Positions 51,984-62,400 are shown, numbered from the stretch's first letter. The stretch is 64,000 bases of DNA from Chryseobacterium gleum (GCA_945872795.1 CAMCAZ010000007.1:1-64000), one strand, 5' to 3'. Notes: generated by a model not told the origin, from the sequence alone. Numbers and translations are program-made.

Positions 51984-54095
51984 GTGCCCGCCCCCGTGAA
52001 GTCCCCCGCCCGCCATACCGTCACCGCCGCCCTGCCCTACGCCAACGGCCCCCTGCACATCGGCCACATCGCCGGTGCCTACCTCCCTGCGGACATCTAC
52101 GTGCGCAACCTGCGCCAGCGGGGCAAGGAGGTGCTCTTCATCTGTGGCAGCGATGAGCACGGTGCGGCCATCACCATCCGCGCGATGAAGGAGGGCACCA
52201 CGCCACGCGCCATCGTGGACACCTACCACGCCCTGATGGGACAGGCCTTCCAGGACTTCGGCATCCACTTCGACATCTACCACCGCACCAGCAGCGAGCT
52301 GCACACCGAGACCAGCCAGCAGTTCTTCCTGAAGCTCCACGAGAACGGCGCCTTCACCCAGCAGGAGGAGCAGCAGTACTACGATGAGGAGGCCAAACAA
52401 TTCCTGGCCGACCGCTACATCATGGGCACCTGTCCCACCTGCGGGAATGCCGATGCCTACGGCGACCAGTGCGAGAAATGCGGCAGTGCCCTCAGCCCCA
52501 AGGACCTCATCGAGCCGCGGAGCACGCTGAGCGGTGCCAAGCCCGTGCTGAAACCCACCACGCACTGGTACCTCCCCATGGAGCGCAGCCAGCAGTGGGT
52601 GGAGGAATGGATCAACACCGGTGTGCTGGACGGCAAACCGCACCATGATCCCAAGGAATGGAAGGCCCCGGTACTGGGCCAGTGCAACAGCTGGCTGAAG
52701 GACGGCCTGCGCCCGCGCGCCATGACGCGTGACCTGGACTGGGGCGTGCCCGTGCCCCTGCCCGGCGCGGACGGCAAGGTGCTCTATGTCTGGCTCGATG
52801 CACCCATCGGCTACATCAGCGCCACCCGCCAGTGGGCGAAGGACAAGGGAGGGACCTGGGAGAAGTGGTGGAAGGACGAGGATACACGCCTGCTGCACTT
52901 CATCGGCAAGGACAACATCGTGTTCCACTGCATCATCTTCCCGATCTTGCTGAAGATGCACGGTGGCTACAACCTGCCGCAGAACGTCCCGGCCAACGAG
53001 TTCCTCAACCTAGAGGGTCGGAAGATCAGCACCAGCCGCAACTGGGCCGTGTGGCTGCACGAGTACATCGAGCGCTGGCCCGGTCGCCAGGATGAGCTGC
53101 GCTATGCACTGGCCACCATCCTGCCGGAGTTCAAGGACAGTGAGTTCACGTGGAAGGACTTCCAGGACAAGAACAACAACGAGCTCGTGGCCATCCTGGG
53201 CAATTTCGTGCAGCGTGTGTTCGTGCTCTGCCACAAGTACTACGGCGGGATCGCACCGGCTGCAGGTGAGCGCACCGACCAGGACCAACTGCTCTGGAGC
53301 GCCGTGCACGCCAGCGTGGAGGAGGTGGCCCGTCACGTCGACCATTTCCGCTTCCGCGATGCCCTGTCCAGCGCCATGAACGTGGCCCGGGCCGGCAACA
53401 AATACCTATCGGACAGTGAGCCCTGGAAGCTGGAGAAGAGCGATCCGGAACGGACCCGGACCATCCTGGCCAACAGCCTCAACGTGGCGGCGGTACTTAC
53501 GGTGGTATTGGAACCTTTCCTGCCCTTCACCGTGAAGAAGTTGCAGCAGATGCTCGGCATCGGCACACTGCCCTGGACCGAGGCGTTCCGCACCGACCTG
53601 ATCGGCGAAGGGGCCGTGCTGGGCAAGGCCGAACACTTGTTCAAGCCCATCACGGATGAGGAGATCCAGCCTGAGGTGGACCGCTTGCACAGTTCCGATC
53701 AGACGATCAGTGGATCAGATGATCAGAAAATGGAAAGTGCTGCCTCTGAGGCTCCCGTTACCAAGCCCAACATCGCCTTCGACGACTTCGCGAAGCTGGA
53801 CCTGAGGGTGGGGACCATCACTGCCGCTGAACGGGTCCCCAAGGCGGACAAGTTGCTGAAGCTCACCATCGACCTGGGCGAAGCTGCGCCCCGTACGGTG
53901 GTCAGTGGGATCGCGCAGCACTACGCCCCGGAGGACCTACCGGGCCGCCAGGTGGTGCTGGTGGCCAATCTGGAGCCCCGCAAAATGCGCGGTGTGGAGA
54001 GCCAGGGCATGGTATTGATGGCCGAGGATGCCACCGGGAAGTTGGTCTTCGTGCAGCCCAAGGACATCATCGCCCCCGGGTCGGAGGTGCGCTAG
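51984..54095 (+). CDS. metG: Methionyl-tRNA synthetase
   Basis: A 703-residue class-I synthetase that charges tRNA-Met. The HIGH-type motif is ALPYANGPLHIGHIAGAY, the zinc domain has CPTCGNADAYGDQCEKCGSA, the KMSKS equivalent is KISTSRNWAVW, and a C-terminal EMAPII-like tRNA-binding domain (FDDFAKLDLRVGTITAAE, VANLEPRKMRGVESQGM) follows. Only GTG starts are available: 51984 or 51996; the latter (MKSPARHTVTAALPY) fits homologues better. A TACCTTCG box ends 9 bases before the first one, so the message has a very short leader. It borders the cassette island. Confidence 0.97.
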   Translation: MPAPVKSPARHTVTAALPYANGPLHIGHIAGAYLPADIYVRNLRQRGKEVLFICGSDEHGAAITIRAMKEGTTPRAIVDTYHALMGQAFQDFGIHFDIYHRTSSELHTETSQQFFLKLHENGAFTQQEEQQYYDEEAKQFLADRYIMGTCPTCGNADAYGDQCEKCGSALSPKDLIEPRSTLSGAKPVLKPTTHWYLPMERSQQWVEEWINTGVLDGKPHHDPKEWKAPVLGQCNSWLKDGLRPRAMTRDLDWGVPVPLPGADGKVLYVWLDAPIGYISATRQWAKDKGGTWEKWWKDEDTRLLHFIGKDNIVFHCIIFPILLKMHGGYNLPQNVPANEFLNLEGRKISTSRNWAVWLHEYIERWPGRQDELRYALATILPEFKDSEFTWKDFQDKNNNELVAILGNFVQRVFVLCHKYYGGIAPAAGERTDQDQLLWSAVHASVEEVARHVDHFRFRDALSSAMNVARAGNKYLSDSEPWKLEKSDPERTRTILANSLNVAAVLTVVLEPFLPFTVKKLQQMLGIGTLPWTEAFRTDLIGEGAVLGKAEHLFKPITDEEIQPEVDRLHSSDQTISGSDDQKMESAASEAPVTKPNIAFDDFAKLDLRVGTITAAERVPKADKLLKLTIDLGEAAPRTVVSGIAQHYAPEDLPGRQVVLVANLEPRKMRGVESQGMVLMAEDATGKLVFVQPKDIIAPGSEVR

Positions 54096-54117
54096 GGGCG
54101 TATCGTACCTTTAGCAA

Positions 54118-54390
54118 ATGGCGACCGAAAAGACCAAGCTGGAGATCGTTAAGAAGGTGCTTGCCTTGAAGGACGAGACAGCCTTGGAAAACCTTCATGC
54201 TTTCCTGACCTCAGAGCCGACAGCTCCTTGGGGCGACCTACCACCGGAGGTGCGGTCTTCCTTAGAGCGAAGCTTGGAGCAACTCGACCGGGGCAAGGGG
54301 CGCTCTCATGAAACGGTCATGGCCAATGCACGATCATGGTCGAAAGCGTCCGCTGGTCGCCGGAAGCAGAAGCGCGCTTCATCGAAGTGA
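54118..54390 (+). CDS. Orphan antitoxin-like protein
   Basis: A 90-residue protein: LEIVKKVLALKDETALENLH at the start, then PWGDLPPEVRSSLERSLEQL and a basic C-terminal tail. This pattern (helical N-terminus, W-x-x-L-P-P/x and Ser/Leu-rich middle, then H-E-x-V-M) matches antitoxins that precede ParE/RelE-type toxins in Bacteroidota. The toxin gene that should overlap its end is reduced to a 24-codon fragment (54336-54410). A TACCTTTA box ends 5 bases before the ATG at 54118, suggesting a nearly leaderless message. Confidence 0.65.
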   Translation: MATEKTKLEIVKKVLALKDETALENLHAFLTSEPTAPWGDLPPEVRSSLERSLEQLDRGKGRSHETVMANARSWSKASAGRRKQKRASSK

Positions 54391-54410
54391 TCGCTTATCT
54401 GCGTTCCTGA
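54336..54410 (+). pseudogene. Truncated ParE/RelE-type toxin fragment
   Basis: A frame overlapping the end of the antitoxin gene encodes MVESVRWSPEAEARFIEVIA followed by YLRS and a stop. VRWSPEAEARF...IxYLR is the characteristic first helix of ParE/RelE toxins (about 90-100 residues when complete). Everything after the first 24 codons is missing, and the convergent menB gene begins 6 bases later. The toxin is therefore lost while the antitoxin remains. Confidence 0.6.
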
Positions 54411-54416
54411 GCATAC

Positions 54417-55286
54417 TCACGGGATCCACTTGATCTTCGAGAAGTCCGGCTTGCGCTTTTCCAGGAAGGCATTGCGGCCCTCCTGCGCTTCCTCGGTCAT
54501 GTAGGCCAGGCGCGTGGCCTCGCCGGCAAAGACCTGCTGCCCCACCATGCCATCGTCAGTGAGGTTGAAGGCGAACTTCAGCATCTTGATAGAGGTGGGT
54601 GATTTGGCCAGGATCTCCTGCGCCCATTCCCACGCCGTGGCCTCCAGTTCGGCATGCGGCACCACCGCGTTCACCATGCCCATTTCATAGGCGTGCTGTG
54701 CACTGATGTCACGGCCCAGGAAGAAGATCTCGCGTGCGCGTTTCTGCCCCACCATCTTGGCGAGGTAGGCGCTGCCGTACCCACCGTCGAAGCTGGTGAC
54801 ATCGGCATCGGTCTGCTTGAAGATCGCGTGTTCCCTGCTGGCCAGTGTCAGGTCGCACACCACGTGCAGGCTGTGGCCACCACCCACGCACCATCCGGGC
54901 ACCACGGCGATCACCACCTTGGGCATGAAGCGGATGAGCCGCTGCACTTCGAGGATGTTGAGCCGGGGCATGCCGCTTTCGTCCACGTAACCCTGGTGGC
55001 CGCGCGCACGCTGGTCGCCACCGCTGCAGAACGCCCAGCCACCGTCCTTCGCGCTGGGACCCTCGGCACTGAACAGCACCACCCCGATGCTGGTGTCCTG
55101 GTGCGCATCATGGAAGGCCTGCAGGAGTTCGTTCACCGTGTGGGGCCGGAAGGCATTCCGCACCTCGGGCCGGTTGAAGGCGATGCGCGCCACACCACCG
55201 CTCTTGCGGTAGGTGATGTCCTCGAACTCCTTCACGGTGGTCCACTGTGGTGGTGGTACGGCGGACTTCATGCGGGCCTTGGTCAT
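54417..55286 (-). CDS. menB: 1,4-dihydroxy-2-naphthoyl-CoA synthase
   Basis: A 289-residue crotonase-fold enzyme that closes the naphthoquinone ring in menaquinone synthesis. FEDITYRKSGGVARIAFNRP, AFCSGGDQRARGHQGYVD and VVPGWCVGGGHSLHVVCDLT are MenB blocks; KQTDADVTSFDGGYGSAYLA includes the catalytic Asp region. GRDISAQHAYEMGMVNAVVP follows and the C-terminus is FLEKRKPDFSKIKWIP. Length fits. Other men genes are not in the window. Menaquinone is the usual respiratory quinone of Bacteroidota. Confidence 0.97.
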   Translation of the reverse strand: MTKARMKSAVPPPQWTTVKEFEDITYRKSGGVARIAFNRPEVRNAFRPHTVNELLQAFHDAHQDTSIGVVLFSAEGPSAKDGGWAFCSGGDQRARGHQGYVDESGMPRLNILEVQRLIRFMPKVVIAVVPGWCVGGGHSLHVVCDLTLASREHAIFKQTDADVTSFDGGYGSAYLAKMVGQKRAREIFFLGRDISAQHAYEMGMVNAVVPHAELEATAWEWAQEILAKSPTSIKMLKFAFNLTDDGMVGQQVFAGEATRLAYMTEEAQEGRNAFLEKRKPDFSKIKWIP

Positions 55287-55384
55287 GGCGGTGGTTGGCG
55301 TTGAGGGGGCAAATATCGGCAGTGCCGGAACCCCGCAAGGGATCCCGGCACTGCCAGTTGAGCGTCCTGGATGGAACGATGCGA

Positions 55385-56935
55385 TCAGTTGGCCAATGCG
55401 CAGTTCACGGCGGCCGAGGCATTGATGTTACCGTAGCCCTTGCTGCCACTGGGCGAGGCCGCGAACTGGGCGGTGCTGGTCAGGCACTGCAGCACCTGCT
55501 CGCGCGTCTTGCCTGGGTTGGCGCTCCAGACCACTGCAGCGATCCCGGCCGCCGTGGCCGTGGCGCTGCTGCTTCCGCCGATATAGGTGGGTGCGGTCCC
55601 GCTGGCGGGCAGGCTCAAGCTGTTGCGGTCGCTGCTGCTATTGCGCTCCATCACGATCGTGAGGTCCACCTGGGAGCCATCATGGCAGCTGGAGCACCTG
55701 CTCCCGTTCTCCTTTACCCCGGTGACGGCCACGCACTTGCTCAGCGCTGCGGGATATATCACGCCCCACCAGCTCGTCCAATCGAAACTGGTGCCTGCAG
55801 CGGCCAATATCATCTTGCCCCTGCTGTGGGCATAGTTCACGCCGTCGGTCAACACACTGCTGCTGAACGGTGTGCCGATGCTCATGCTGATCACCCGGAC
55901 CGCCGGATTGTTGCCCAGCGCGATCAAGGCGTTCTTCACGCCGGTGCGTTCGCTGCTTGTGTTCAACACCACGTCCTCACAGCCCCGCACGAAATGCAGG
56001 CTGCTCTTGTACGCCACGCCCGTGGTGGCACCCTGGTCATTGCGCGGTCCCACTGCCTGGCCGGCCATGCTGTTGCCATGGGTGCAACTGCTGTATGCGC
56101 TGCTTCCCCAGGTCCACCCGGTGGTGAGGGTGCGGCCTACATTGCTGTCGCCATTGTTCAGCCCGCTGCCCAGCAAGGGCTGTGCACTGCTCAGGCCGGC
56201 GTCGATCACGCCCACGGTTACCCCCTGCCCCTGCGAGGACCCCCAGGCGCCGGGGATGTTGTGCAGGTTGAAGTTCCAGGGAAGGCTTGCGTTGGGGGTG
56301 ATGGTCGTGAGGTCCGCTGCCTGCACAGCCGTGGTGGAGGCACCGCAGCCACTGGTGCTGCGCTGTGCATCGTCCGCACCGGCTGCCGGCCAGTAGTCCA
56401 GGGGCTCCAGGTAACGAACGTTCTCCAGGTTGGCCAGTGCGGTCAGCACTTCCTTGTCCGTGATGCGCAGGGTGAGGATGGGAAGCACAGGGTCGTCCTC
56501 CACGAGGATGTCCGCCAGTTTCACGGGTTCTTCGCTGCTCCGGTTCAGCAGGTCCAGAATGCGTTCGATCAGGGCATCGTGCACGCGCTGCCATTCCGGT
56601 TCCCGGACGTTCACCTCATGCATCCGGTCATCGATGTTGCCGACGTTGGCCGGGGCATAGCCGATGGCCAGTGCATGGTCATTGTACTGGAGGGCGCTCC
56701 ACAGCGTGCGCAGGTCCACCCACTCCCATCGGAAGTCGTTCCGCAGCTCCAACATGCCGACCACTGAGCGGTCAAGGTCCTCCTGGGAAAGCGGATCCCC
56801 GACAGGTTGCTGAACAGGTTCCGTTCGTTGTACGAGGACGGGACCCTGGTCGATGGTATCGGGCGTCAGTTCATCGCGCTTGCAACCGACCAAGAACAGG
56901 CCGACCGCGGCAATGAGTGCTATCCGTTGATTCAT
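55385..56935 (-). CDS. Subtilisin-family serine protease, lipoprotein
   Basis: A 516-residue S8 peptidase made as a lipoprotein: lipobox LFLVGC with Cys18, followed by KRDELT, a lipoprotein-export-like signal. After a propeptide-like region (about residues 60-165, LRITDKEVLTALANLENVRY), the catalytic Asp is in GVTVGVIDAGLSS, the His in CTHGNSMAGQAVG and the Ser in IGGSSSATATAAGIAAVVW. The usual GTS before the Ser is GSS here. Two cysteines around the end (CLTSTAQF..., VNCALAN) may form a bond. It may be located on the cell surface. No type IX sorting domain is visible. Confidence 0.9.
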   Translation of the reverse strand: MNQRIALIAAVGLFLVGCKRDELTPDTIDQGPVLVQRTEPVQQPVGDPLSQEDLDRSVVGMLELRNDFRWEWVDLRTLWSALQYNDHALAIGYAPANVGNIDDRMHEVNVREPEWQRVHDALIERILDLLNRSSEEPVKLADILVEDDPVLPILTLRITDKEVLTALANLENVRYLEPLDYWPAAGADDAQRSTSGCGASTTAVQAADLTTITPNASLPWNFNLHNIPGAWGSSQGQGVTVGVIDAGLSSAQPLLGSGLNNGDSNVGRTLTTGWTWGSSAYSSCTHGNSMAGQAVGPRNDQGATTGVAYKSSLHFVRGCEDVVLNTSSERTGVKNALIALGNNPAVRVISMSIGTPFSSSVLTDGVNYAHSRGKMILAAAGTSFDWTSWWGVIYPAALSKCVAVTGVKENGSRCSSCHDGSQVDLTIVMERNSSSDRNSLSLPASGTAPTYIGGSSSATATAAGIAAVVWSANPGKTREQVLQCLTSTAQFAASPSGSKGYGNINASAAVNCALAN

Positions 56936-57189
56936 GTGGGGTGATTTTGGTGGCCAAAAGGTAGGGGGGGCCTCGGTGGACTTTTTGCGTCGCAGGCATC
57001 GGAGTTATCAACCGTGACCCCTCGGGTTGTGAACCAACCCTGGGGTCGGTCGCTAGGTCATGGATGCGATCGTCCAATGAAAGGGTGCGCAAGACATACA
57101 CCACATCGTCAGCGCTGCGTCGGGAAAGGAACTGGACCGCTGGGGGCCGTGGGCAAGGTCAGGGCGCCTACTTTTGCGGCCGCTATCCC
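56936..57189. other. Gene-free stretch with two promoter-like boxes
   Basis: On the minus strand TACCTTTTGG (56963-56954) precedes the subtilase gene by about 19 bases. On the plus strand TACTTTTG at 57169-57176 lies 13 bases before the tRNA. I see no protein gene in between. Confidence 0.5.
57169..57176 (+). promoter_or_regulatory. -7 box of the tRNA-Arg gene
   Basis: TACTTTTG matches TAnnTTTG perfectly and ends 13 bases before the mature tRNA start, an ideal distance for a tRNA promoter. Confidence 0.6.
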
Positions 57190-57264
57190 GGCCCCATAGT
57201 TCAATGGATAGAATAGGAGTTTCCTAAACTCTTGATCCAGGTTCGACTCCTGGTGGGGTCACCA
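57190..57264 (+). tRNA. tRNA-Arg (anticodon CCT)
   Basis: The cloverleaf is complete: acceptor GGCCCCA pairs with TGGGGTC, D-stem GTTC/GAAT, anticodon stem GGAGT/ACTCT with loop TTCCTAA and anticodon CCT at 57223-57225. The T-arm is CCAGG-TTCGACT-CCTGG. The discriminator is A57261, and CCA is encoded at 57262-57264. It decodes AGG. I looked for a nearby integrase or a repeat of the 3' end and found none. Confidence 0.96.
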
Positions 57265-57397
57265 GGTCCAACGGTCAACGACCGGGACACAGCCTGCAAG
57301 GTCCCGGAACCCAGGCGGTCCGGGGCTTCATGGCCCCTCAACAGCACCCTGTGTGAAAGTGCGGCCCTGTGGGCCTTGGCGTGGTTTTTCACGCGTC

Positions 57398-57405
57398 TAC
57401 CTTCG
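57398..57405 (+). promoter_or_regulatory. Possible -7 box of the T9SS cluster
   Basis: TACCTTCG lies 43 bases before the ATG at 57449, a normal leader length. The three following genes are closely spaced and may share this promoter. Confidence 0.4.
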
Positions 57406-57448
57406 GCGGGGCCGTACGTGCATCCGTACGTCCGTTCGGCTATTGACC

Positions 57449-58450
57449 ATGCGCCACGTTGCAGCAACGCTCTTCCTCCTGTTCACGGCGCTCGCCGCGT
57501 GGGCCCAACCGGTCAATACGAACTGTGCCACGGCAGCCCTGCTCTGTGCCGAGCAGCCCCTCTCCGGGAACAATACGGGTGCCGCGGGTTTGCTGCCCGG
57601 TTTCTGCGGAACCTCCAACGTGCTCTGGTATACGTTCACCACCAACACGGTGGGAGGTGAAGTGACGGTGGAGCTTCAGGACATCGATTGCCCGGTGATC
57701 GTGGGCATGGACAATGAACTGAGCCTGGTGGCGCTGAGCAATGCCAATGGTTGTACGCCGGCTTCGTTCGTTGTGCTTTCCGGCGACCCCTGCCTCAGCC
57801 AGGATTCCACCCCCTTTGGCGTGGTGATCCCCAATTTGTTGCCCAGCACACAGTACTGGGTGATCGTGGCCGGTGTGGCCGATGATGGTGCGACGGACTT
57901 CGCGCAGTGCGACTTCCAGATCGCTGTGAGCGGCCCCGGAGCGAACGTGGTGAACGTTGATTTTGATGCGGGGCCCAATGTGAGCATCGCTGAGGGGGAG
58001 AGCACACAGCTGAATGCCGTCGGGGGTACCACCTACAGCTGGTCGCCCACCAGCGGCCTGAGCGGCGCTTCCATTCCCGACCCCATCGCCAGTCCTCTTT
58101 CCTCCACCATCTATTCCGTGACCACCACCATCGGCGGCTGCACCTATGTGGACCAGGTCAATGTGGAGGTGTTGCGCCTGATCATTCCTCCCAATACGTT
58201 CACGCCGAACGGCGACGGGAAGAACGATACCTGGGTCATCCCCGGCATAGTGGACTATCCCGGAGCAGAGGTGAACATCCATGATCGCTGGGGGCAGCGG
58301 GTGTACAGCAGCACCGGTTATCGCGAGCCGTGGGACGGGACGAACAACGGGAAGGCGCTGACCGACGGCACTTACTATTATCATATCCAGCTTAACCAGC
58401 TCGAAGGGCGTACGGCGCCTTATACGGGTTTCATCTCCATCATCCGATGA
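57449..58450 (+). CDS. Surface protein with type IX (gliding-type) C-terminal sorting domain
   Basis: A 333-residue secreted protein. A signal peptide (HVAATLFLLFTALAAWAQ) precedes a beta-sandwich region (NTNCATAALLCAEQPLSGNN; CGTSNVLWYTFTTNTVGGEV) and an Ig-like/PKD-like unit (VSIAEGESTQLNAVGGTTYSW). The last 90 residues form a type-B sorting domain: IPPNTFTPNGDGKNDTWVIP, NIHDRWGQRVYSSTGYREPW and TYYYHIQLN. Such domains direct export through the type IX system and attachment to the surface. The stop overlaps the ATG of the PorP/SprF gene (ATGA). The N-terminal domain is of a ligand-binding type with paired cysteines. Confidence 0.9.
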   Translation: MRHVAATLFLLFTALAAWAQPVNTNCATAALLCAEQPLSGNNTGAAGLLPGFCGTSNVLWYTFTTNTVGGEVTVELQDIDCPVIVGMDNELSLVALSNANGCTPASFVVLSGDPCLSQDSTPFGVVIPNLLPSTQYWVIVAGVADDGATDFAQCDFQIAVSGPGANVVNVDFDAGPNVSIAEGESTQLNAVGGTTYSWSPTSGLSGASIPDPIASPLSSTIYSVTTTIGGCTYVDQVNVEVLRLIIPPNTFTPNGDGKNDTWVIPGIVDYPGAEVNIHDRWGQRVYSSTGYREPWDGTNNGKALTDGTYYYHIQLNQLEGRTAPYTGFISIIR

Positions 58451-59385
58451 GGCCCCTGCTGCTCTTGGTCACGTGCTGCATCGCCTTGGAGGCCTGGCCA
58501 CAATTGCTGTCCCAGTATTCGCAGTACGTGTTCAATCATTTCAGCATCAATCCGGCCGTCGCGGGCAGCAAGGACTGCCTGGACGTGCGCTTGGGCTTCC
58601 GCCAACAATGGACCGGTTTCGAAGGAGCGCCCACGACCGGATGGGCCAGTCTGCACGGAACGCTGAAACAGAAGGGCAAGCCCTACCAATCGAACAAGCA
58701 CGGTGTGGGGCTTTTCGTGGAGGCCGATGAAGCAGGCAACTGGGGTTACACACGTTTACTACTGGCATATGCCTACCACATCCAGATGTCAAAGGACCAC
58801 TACATGTCCTTCGGGTTCTTCGGCGGCCTGCAGCAGATGAAGTTCGACGTGGGGGGGGCCACGGTACTTGACCCCGATGATCCTGCGGTGGAAGGTCGCG
58901 CCTCGGTGCTGGTGGCGCCGGAGATCACACCCGGCATCTGGCTATACAATAAGAAGGCATGGGCTGGTCTGTCCATCCACCAGTTGTTGGGTAACAAAAT
59001 GGAGGGCCTGGGTGTGGATGCCCGCTTGTACCGTCACGTCGCACTTTCTGCCGGGTACAAGTACCGCCTCGGGAAGAACACGGCGTTCATTCCCAGTACG
59101 CTGATCAAGTTCGCCGGTGGCGCCCCTGTGGCCCTTGACCTCAACGCCATGCTGGAGTGGAAGCGTGTCGTCGCGTTGGGTATGGGTTACCGTGGAGGGG
59201 ATGCGATGGTCTTCATGCTCAAGGTGGGCTTCCTGCAGTACTTCCAGGTGGGCTACAGCTATGACGTGACTACATCCCGGATGAAGGTGGCCGGGAACAA
59301 TACGCATGAGATCATCCTGGCGATCACCCCGTGCAGCAAGGCCAAACTGGGCCTACGAATGATCAATTGCCCTGCTTTCGATTAG
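58447..59385 (+). CDS. PorP/SprF-family type IX secretion membrane protein
   Basis: A 312-residue outer-membrane beta-barrel of the PorP/SprF family. The N-terminus after the signal peptide (QLLSQYSQYVFNHFSINPAV) carries the family signature with Q-Y-x-x-N-x-x-x-x-N-P-A. GLRQQW-like LGFRQQWTGFEGAPTTGWAS, and SYDVTTSRMKVAGNNTHEII near the C-terminus are also typical. SprF in Flavobacterium johnsoniae is needed to place the adhesin SprB on the surface, and the present gene is directly followed by an SprB-like gene, so the same pairing is likely. Confidence 0.95.
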   Translation: MRPLLLLVTCCIALEAWPQLLSQYSQYVFNHFSINPAVAGSKDCLDVRLGFRQQWTGFEGAPTTGWASLHGTLKQKGKPYQSNKHGVGLFVEADEAGNWGYTRLLLAYAYHIQMSKDHYMSFGFFGGLQQMKFDVGGATVLDPDDPAVEGRASVLVAPEITPGIWLYNKKAWAGLSIHQLLGNKMEGLGVDARLYRHVALSAGYKYRLGKNTAFIPSTLIKFAGGAPVALDLNAMLEWKRVVALGMGYRGGDAMVFMLKVGFLQYFQVGYSYDVTTSRMKVAGNNTHEIILAITPCSKAKLGLRMINCPAFD

Positions 59386-59403
59386 AACCGGAGAACGACG
59401 CCC

Positions 59404-62400
59404 ATGTTGACCAAGACCCTGTCCAAGTCCATCCTCGCACTGCTGTTCATCACAGCGGTGTCCGTGGCATCGGCACAGACCAAGTACTGGACCGGCGGGG
59501 ACGGCCGCTGGAACGATCCGGCGAAATGGAGCCTCACACCCCAGGGTGCCGGTGGTGCCGGTGTTCCGCGTGTGCAGGAGGATGTGGTGATCAATGGCGA
59601 AGGGGCTGTGACCATCCAACTGCAGGATGTGGCCTGGTGTCGTGGCCTTCTCCTTCAGGCGGGCAGCGGATCGATCCGGATCACAGGCGGAACGGACAGT
59701 GAGCTGAACATTGCCGGGGACTGGCGTGCGCAGGGGTCGGTGCAGTGGGATCAACAGGGCCAGGTCCGCTTGGTGAAACGACAGGGTGGCGCCGAATTGG
59801 AGCTCCGCGGAATGCCCATCGCTGCCGATGTGATGCTGGATGGCTCGGGATCCTGGTCGCTGCTGAGCGATCTGACCATCGCCGACCAACGTGCATTACG
59901 CATGCGCCAGGGGACCCTGATCGGCAATGGCAACCGCATCAAGGCGGGTCGCCTCCTCTTGGAAGGACGCGGGGAGAAGCGCTTCATCGCCGGTTCCAGC
60001 ATCGTGCAGCTACAGGAAGTTCCGGATGCTGCGCTGCTGCGCGGCGTGCTGCAACCCGGCTCATCCACACTGGCGGTCCAGGGGCAGGTTAGTCCTTGGG
60101 GTGTGCCTTTGCTCCAGGACGCTGAAGCACAGCGCGACATCAATGTGTGCGGCACGGGACCGGGCCAGACACCCTTCATTGTGGACGCCCAGCTCACCAC
60201 GAACTTCAACGGCTTCGGGGTACAGTGCAGGGGTGCCTGCAATGCCACGGTGACCGCCACGGTGACCGGCGGTAGCGGCAATTTCACCTACGCCTGGCTC
60301 AATGGCGGCCCGAACACCTCCACCTGGACCACGGCGTGCGGTGGTCCGCAGATCGTGATCGTGACCGACGTGGTGCAAGGGATCTCCTGTCCGGCACAGG
60401 TGAACGTGACCGAGCCTGCACCCCTGGGCATCATCTTCTTTGGGCAGGGCACACCACCCACCTGCGCTACGGTCTGTGATGGATCACGAACGGCACTCGC
60501 CGTCGGTGGCGTAAGTCCCATCGCCTATAATTGGAACAATGGAGCGGGCACCAGCTCGGCCTTCTTCGGATTGTGCCCCGGGCTGAACACCTTGGTGATC
60601 ACGGACGCCAACGGATGTGCGTTCGACACCACCTTCTTCTTCAACGTTCAGCCGATCACCCCCAACCTGAGCTTCACGCCGACGAGCTGCTTCGGTTCGT
60701 GCGATGGGACCGCCGAGGTGGTGCCGTCCGGTGGCACGGGCAATTTTACGATCACGTGGTCTCCCGGTGGAGCGACCGGCCCATCCGTGTCCAACCTGTG
60801 CCCCGGAAATTACTCGGTCACCCTCGCCGATGTCAATGGCTGCGATACCACGCTGACCTTCGACATCACCGAACCGCCCCCGATCCTATCCACCATCACC
60901 AGTACCGATGCCACCTGTTCAGGCACCTGTGATGGTACCGCATCGGTCACGGCATCAGGTTCACCCGGCCCCTTCTCGTTTGTATGGACGCCGGAGCCAG
61001 GATCGGGGCAGGGCACAGCTGATGTGATCGGGCTCTGCGAAGGCACGTACAGCGTGCTGGTGACCGACCAATCCTCCGGCTGCGATACCACGCTTACGGT
61101 GAACATCGCCGCGCCGGGGGAGATCGATGCGCAGGCGGTGCTGACGGCTGCAAGCTGTGCGGGCACTTGCGATGGAGAGATCCAATTGACCATCAGCGGT
61201 GGTACTCCGCCATACACGTTCACCTGGACTCCGGCACCTCCGGCGGGACAGGGAACGGGCAGCATCAGCGGCCTGTGTGCGGGCAACTGGTCCGTGCTGA
61301 TCGCGGATGCTGCGGGCTGCGATACCACCTTGAACTTCACCATCACTGAACCGCCACCGATCGATCCCGGACTGTTCGTGACGGACGTGAGCTGTGCAGG
61401 TGCCTGTGATGGTACCGCCACGGCCACAGTGACCGGTGGTGTTGCGCCGTACGACCTCATCTGGACGCCGGCACCGGCCGGTGGTCAAGGCTCCAATACG
61501 GCCACCGGTCTTTGTGCAGGCAACTACACCCTGCTCATCACCGATGACAACGGCTGCGATACGACAGTGACCTTCACGATCAATGAACCGCCGCCGTTGA
61601 GCGCGGTTCCCTCCCAGACCAACGTGACCTGCGGTGGTCTGTGTGATGGTTCGGCATCGGTGGTGGTGAGCGGTGGCGTTGGTCCATACGGTTTCGTGTG
61701 GGTCCCGGATCCTCCGGTCGGTCAGGGTACCGCTCAGGCGGAAGGTCTTTGCGCCGGCACCTACACGGTGACCATCACGGACCAGAACGGTTGTGAACTG
61801 GCGGTGCCCTTCACCATTCTGGATGCTGTACCGATCTTGCTTTCCCTGCAGCTCACGCCGGCAAGTTGTCCCGGTGTGTGTGATGGTGGCGCAGGCGTGA
61901 TCGCCAGTGGCGGTGTTGCGCCCTATACCTATGCCTGGACACCGGAGCCTGGTGCCGGTCAGGGATCGCCGAACGTTACGGGCCTCTGTCCGCAAGCCTA
62001 TTCGTTGACCGTGACGGATGCGGTGGGCTGCGATACCACCATCGCCTTCACCATCACCGCACCCGATCCGATCACCGTGGCGGCCACGGTCGTTGATGCC
62101 ACCTGCTCCGATGACTGTAATGGTAGCATCGACCTGTTGGTCAGCGGTGGGAATGGCACCTTCACCTATGTCTGGACCCCGGCCCCCGGTGCCGGTCAGG
62201 GGACGGCCTCGGTCACCGGTCTGTGTGCCGGACCATGGCAGGTGTTGATCACCTCGGGCGGTTGCGATACCACGCTCACCTATACCATCCTGGAGCCGCC
62301 ACCCATCGTTGCATCGCTCACCACTGCTCCTCCGACCTGCAGTGATGTATGTGATGGCACCGCGAGCGCCATCGTCAGCGGTGGAACCCTGCCGTATGAC

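Noticed and set aside
57190-57264. tRNA-Arg as attachment site of an integrated element
   Set aside because: No integrase gene lies nearby and I found no repeat of the tRNA 3' end in the window.
57322-57337. Terminator after the tRNA
   Set aside because: A small hairpin GGGGC/GCCCC exists, but it is short, lacks a T-tract and is not convincing in this G+C-rich DNA.
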